Positions 5,525 to 7,866 of a stretch of DNA of 7,866 bases are shown piece after piece (positions within the stretch are counted from its first letter, which is position 1; each line of letters opens with the position of its first letter). The DNA is from CALFBG01 sp045110315 (lineage in GTDB: Bacteria; Bacteroidota; Bacteroidia; Chitinophagales; Saprospiraceae), in the NCBI GenBank assembly GCA_045110315.1, contig JBGCFY010000191.1, forward strand, positions 1-7,866, read 5' to 3'. The notes below the pieces were generated by a model, which worked only from the letters and a program-made list of their open reading frames with translations, did not search any database and was not told where the DNA came from. Position numbers and translations under genes: made by a program.

Positions 5525-7536
5525 AGTAACAACATTTCTAGCGCTAAGAAAATTAACGCAGCAATCAAACACCAACGCCAAAGTACGATTCCACGGCTAC
5601 GTTCGCCGATGAGTTGCGTGATATTAGTAGCGCTATTAAACTCAACGATTTTGATATTTTCACCTACCTGTGTTTGTAAATCTTCTTGACTGAGATAGGC
5701 TAATGCAGATTCTTTACGATCGTAGTTGAATGCATAATTAGCAAGCGTAGTTTCTGGATTCAAGAAAAGCTTATAATAGCCAGCTTCTTTGATTTGGCTA
5801 TTTAATCCAAGTAAAACTTTCGACCCAATTGTTTTTTGCTCTGGAATAAACTCTTCGGCTTTGGCTTTGAGTTTATATACCAGTTCGGCGCCCGTTTTTT
5901 TATTATCGGCCTCTAGCACTTCATCCTGTCCAATTACGTAAGCAATCCGCTGATCCTTTGCCGTGGAGATGGACATTTTATACAACATTGGAATAAAGAT
6001 TTCTCCACTTTTCACCAAGTTATTATAATCTACGTCGAGTGGTGCAGTACAAAGGAAGAGGTTTCCTTTTTCGAGCGCATATTTGCCAATGTAAGTACCA
6101 CCATCTCGAAATCGTAATAAACTTTCTTCTCCCCTGCTCCCGTAGTTTGTTATTTTAAAATTCCCTTGTGTAACGGGTAATTTGAGGTTCGCCGTTTTAT
6201 TTTCAAAAACATCTTTAAAGGTAAATTCTTCCGTATTAATTGTTGCTACGTTACGCTCTTGCGCTTCGAAGTTCACCAATTCATTTGCTTTAAAGCTACT
6301 CAAGAAACTGTTGTAAGCAGCAAGATTAGCTTTGGCATTTGGAAAGACCAATACATTACCACCGTTGCGAACGTATTGATTCAGCTCGGAGCTCAATCCT
6401 GAAGAAACCGCCGTAATTCCATTGGCAATGATTAGTTGGTAATCTGAAAATTTAGAATAATCTAGGTTTCGGCTGAATTGATTGGTTACTTTAAAATAGC
6501 TCACACCAGAAAAAGCGGCATTCAAATAGCGATTCTCTGACAATTCATTAATCACCAAGACGTTGACTTGCTCCGCTACGTTGAAACTAAAGAAATATTT
6601 ATCATCAAACTGTACGGGATAATCCGTGATATTTAATTCTGCTTCGTGCCAACCGGTACGAAGAATCGTCATATTAATGGTGTCTGTAATCGAAGATCGC
6701 GCAGGAATAGACAAGGTACCAACGGGTTTGATTTGACCATCGTGCCGTAAGCTGAGGCGAATATTATCGGCGGCTTCGTCGCTGTGATTTCTCAGTTTCA
6801 CCACCAAAGTATTCGTTTGGTTGATCATTTGGACGGGCGCATCGAACCAGCAAGAATCGATACTAATATTTTTTTCCTGTACAGATTGCAGTGGGATTAG
6901 ATTGATTGCGACTAAAGTATCTGGATAAGCTTGTACATCCGTAATATTTTTTTGGAAATCAGAAATGAGATAAGCCGTTTTATTGTCAACTTCACCCGTA
7001 TTTAAGGCTTGTTTCTGGCGGTTAATGATTTTGCTCATTTCCTTAACCGCTGGGCTGATTTTGATTTCATCAATTAAGCTCAACGCATTTTCTTTGCTCA
7101 CCAAACGTTGGTGTCGACCTTCAAAGTCGTTGGTCAATATTTGGAAGCGATCTTCTACGGCGTAAGCATTAACGATTTCTCGGGCGCGTTGTTTGGCTTT
7201 TTCTAGCAAGGGTACATCCGAGCTCAAGGAACTCATACTAAAAGAATTATCAACAAATACACTGATTGCCTTTTCTCCTTGCTTCACTTCCGCGTCTTGC
7301 GGTAAAAAAGGTTGCGCAAAAGCTAAAATCAAAAAAGCCATTGCTAATAACCTCATCAGTAAAACCAAAAGATTGCGTAGCTTTCTGCGAGCACTCGTTT
7401 CTTCTTTGACCTCTTTTAGGAAGCGTACATTCGTAAAGTATACCTTCTTGAACCTTCGAAAGTAGAACAAGTGGATAATGATCGGAATCGCTAAAGCTAA
7501 AAGCGCGTATAAAAACGTTGGGTATAAAAACTGCAT
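5506..7536 (-). CDS. BatA-domain protein with von Willebrand A-like domain
   Basis: A 676-residue membrane-anchored protein. Residues 1-78 form the BatA/aerotolerance-regulator N-terminal domain: a helix at about 7-25, a basic loop beginning FYFRRFKKVYFTNVRFLK, and a second helix at about 54-76. A vWA-like domain follows at about 88-215, with a metal-site motif D96-N-S98-F-S100 and a later YLISDFQ (189-195) whose Asp fits a further metal-site position. Residues about 235-315 look like a beta-sandwich. Residues about 324-500 contain VLVIN, QLIIANG and NGGNVLVFPN, resembling a glutamine-amidotransferase-like fold with no clear catalytic cysteine. A last helix at about 653-671 anchors the C-terminus with a short cytoplasmic tail. 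Such long BatA proteins are common in Bacteroidota; their job is not firmly known, though vWA proteins often act with MoxR ATPases in envelope processes. No MoxR gene is in view. The ATG at 7536 is right: an in-frame TAA lies about 24 bases upstream. Confidence 0.92.
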   Translation of the reverse strand: MQFLYPTFLYALLALAIPIIIHLFYFRRFKKVYFTNVRFLKEVKEETSARRKLRNLLVLLMRLLAMAFLILAFAQPFLPQDAEVKQGEKAISVFVDNSFSMSSLSSDVPLLEKAKQRAREIVNAYAVEDRFQILTNDFEGRHQRLVSKENALSLIDEIKISPAVKEMSKIINRQKQALNTGEVDNKTAYLISDFQKNITDVQAYPDTLVAINLIPLQSVQEKNISIDSCWFDAPVQMINQTNTLVVKLRNHSDEAADNIRLSLRHDGQIKPVGTLSIPARSSITDTINMTILRTGWHEAELNITDYPVQFDDKYFFSFNVAEQVNVLVINELSENRYLNAAFSGVSYFKVTNQFSRNLDYSKFSDYQLIIANGITAVSSGLSSELNQYVRNGGNVLVFPNAKANLAAYNSFLSSFKANELVNFEAQERNVATINTEEFTFKDVFENKTANLKLPVTQGNFKITNYGSRGEESLLRFRDGGTYIGKYALEKGNLFLCTAPLDVDYNNLVKSGEIFIPMLYKMSISTAKDQRIAYVIGQDEVLEADNKKTGAELVYKLKAKAEEFIPEQKTIGSKVLLGLNSQIKEAGYYKLFLNPETTLANYAFNYDRKESALAYLSQEDLQTQVGENIKIVEFNSATNITQLIGERSRGIVLWRWCLIAALIFLALEMLLLRLWKV

Positions 7537-7597
7537 AGGATCGTAAAAATAGGGCTTTTATCTTTTTGTAAAGATTATTTTGTTCAATAAGTTTCAT

Positions 7598-7742
7598 TTC
7601 CGACGAGGAAGTTGTTTGCGTAAGTGCTTCATAAAAAAAACTTACGCTACTTATTACGTACTAAATGATCTTTTGTTATATAAATACTCAAATTTAAACC
7701 ACTTCTTTACTTGTATCCCTCTAAGACCACCCTCCGTCGGAA
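7598..7742. repeat. Long-range inverted repeat enclosing a hairpin
   Basis: TTCCGACGAGG (7598-7608) pairs with CCTCCGTCGGAA (7731-7742), 11 bp with one extra C at 7734, across about 122 bases. Inside lies a second perfect hairpin, GCGTAAGT (7618-7625) with ACTTACGC (7640-7647). The two arms are GC-richer than the AT-rich surroundings. It could be the closing stem of a structured leader of the BatA message or the ends of a small mobile element; no target duplication was seen at its edges. Confidence 0.35.
7689..7696 (-). promoter_or_regulatory. Possible -7 box TAAATTTG for the BatA gene
   Basis: The minus strand reads TAAATTTG from 7696 to 7689, matching TAnnTTTG. No TTG lies at the expected distance upstream. 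If used, the leader would be about 145 bases and would include the hairpin at 7618-7647. Confidence 0.25.
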
Positions 7743-7794
7743 GAATCTAGGCGGGTTTATTGAAGATGTTTTGTTACTAAGCTTTCTTCTTTTT

Positions 7795-7828
7795 TTTGTA
7801 AGAAAAGATTATTTTTTTATTATCTTTA
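7795..7828 (+). promoter_or_regulatory. Possible Bacteroidota promoter pointing out of the window
   Basis: TTTG at 7795-7798 is followed after 22 bases by TATCTTTA (7821-7828), which differs from the common form TATCTTTG only in its last base. The spacing fits the 17-23 range reported for this phylum. It would serve a plus-strand gene beyond the right edge, which cannot be seen. Confidence 0.3.
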
Positions 7829-7866
7829 GTAGAAGTTCTTTTAGTCAGTTGTTTAAAAATAGATCT

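Larger units (their letters stand above)
7537..7866. other. 330-base gene-free leader and spacer
   Basis: No credible gene lies between the BatA start and the right edge. Contents: an 8-bp hairpin (7618-7647), a longer inverted repeat enclosing it (7598-7608 with 7731-7742), a minus-strand TAAATTTG box (7696-7689) that could drive the BatA gene with a leader of about 145 bases, and a promoter-like pair on the plus strand near the right edge. Several long T runs occur at 7790-7820. Confidence 0.5.

Noticed and set aside
7250..7597. 115-codon minus-strand open frame overlapping the start of the BatA gene
   Set aside because: Nearly all of it lies out of frame within the well-supported BatA/vWA coding region, and its translation is low in recognisable structure and rich in Cys and Arg at the end, so it is a shadow frame.

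Overview
The window looks like chromosomal DNA of a Bacteroidota bacterium, probably of the Saprospiria/Cytophagia type, though genus is not determinable here. The basis is gene content (two DUF4199 membrane proteins, a long BatA-domain/von Willebrand A protein, a Bacteroidota-type dihydroorotase-like protein), AT-rich spacers, absence of clear Shine-Dalgarno sequences, and at least one perfect copy of the Bacteroidota sigma -7 element (TAnnTTTG, here TATCTTTG). No tRNA, rRNA, CRISPR array, transposase or phage gene was seen.

Layout, left to right. 1-299 (-) is the N-terminal part of a DUF4199 membrane protein that runs off the left edge, with a -7 box so close to its ATG that the message may be leaderless. 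300-638 is a spacer holding that promoter, an unusually long hairpin terminator with a U8 tail, and a small repeat/hairpin cluster. 639-1220 (-) is a second, complete DUF4199 protein. 1221-1543 has no convincing gene but holds a perfect 14-bp palindrome, a 10-bp inverted repeat and a long ATG-less open frame. 1544-2803 (-) is a dihydroorotase homologue that has lost nearly all metal-binding residues. 2937-4484 (-) is a polytopic membrane protein with a soluble C-terminal domain. 4591-5490 (+) is a SAM-dependent methyltransferase, the only plus-strand gene. 5506-7536 (-) is a BatA/vWA protein. 7537-7866 is a gene-free leader/spacer with a long-range inverted repeat and a possible plus-strand promoter pointing out of the window.

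How the genes relate. From memory, BatA-domain protein, dihydroorotase-like protein and DUF4199 genes are often neighbours in Bacteroidota; here that order is kept on the minus strand but is interrupted by the divergent methyltransferase/membrane-protein pair. These two may act together in surface glycan or lipid chemistry, but this is inference. Spacers of 106-340 nt, with separate -7-like boxes and a terminator, suggest several transcription units rather than one tight operon. The point most worth following up is the dihydroorotase pseudoenzyme. No clearly new multi-gene system is evident.
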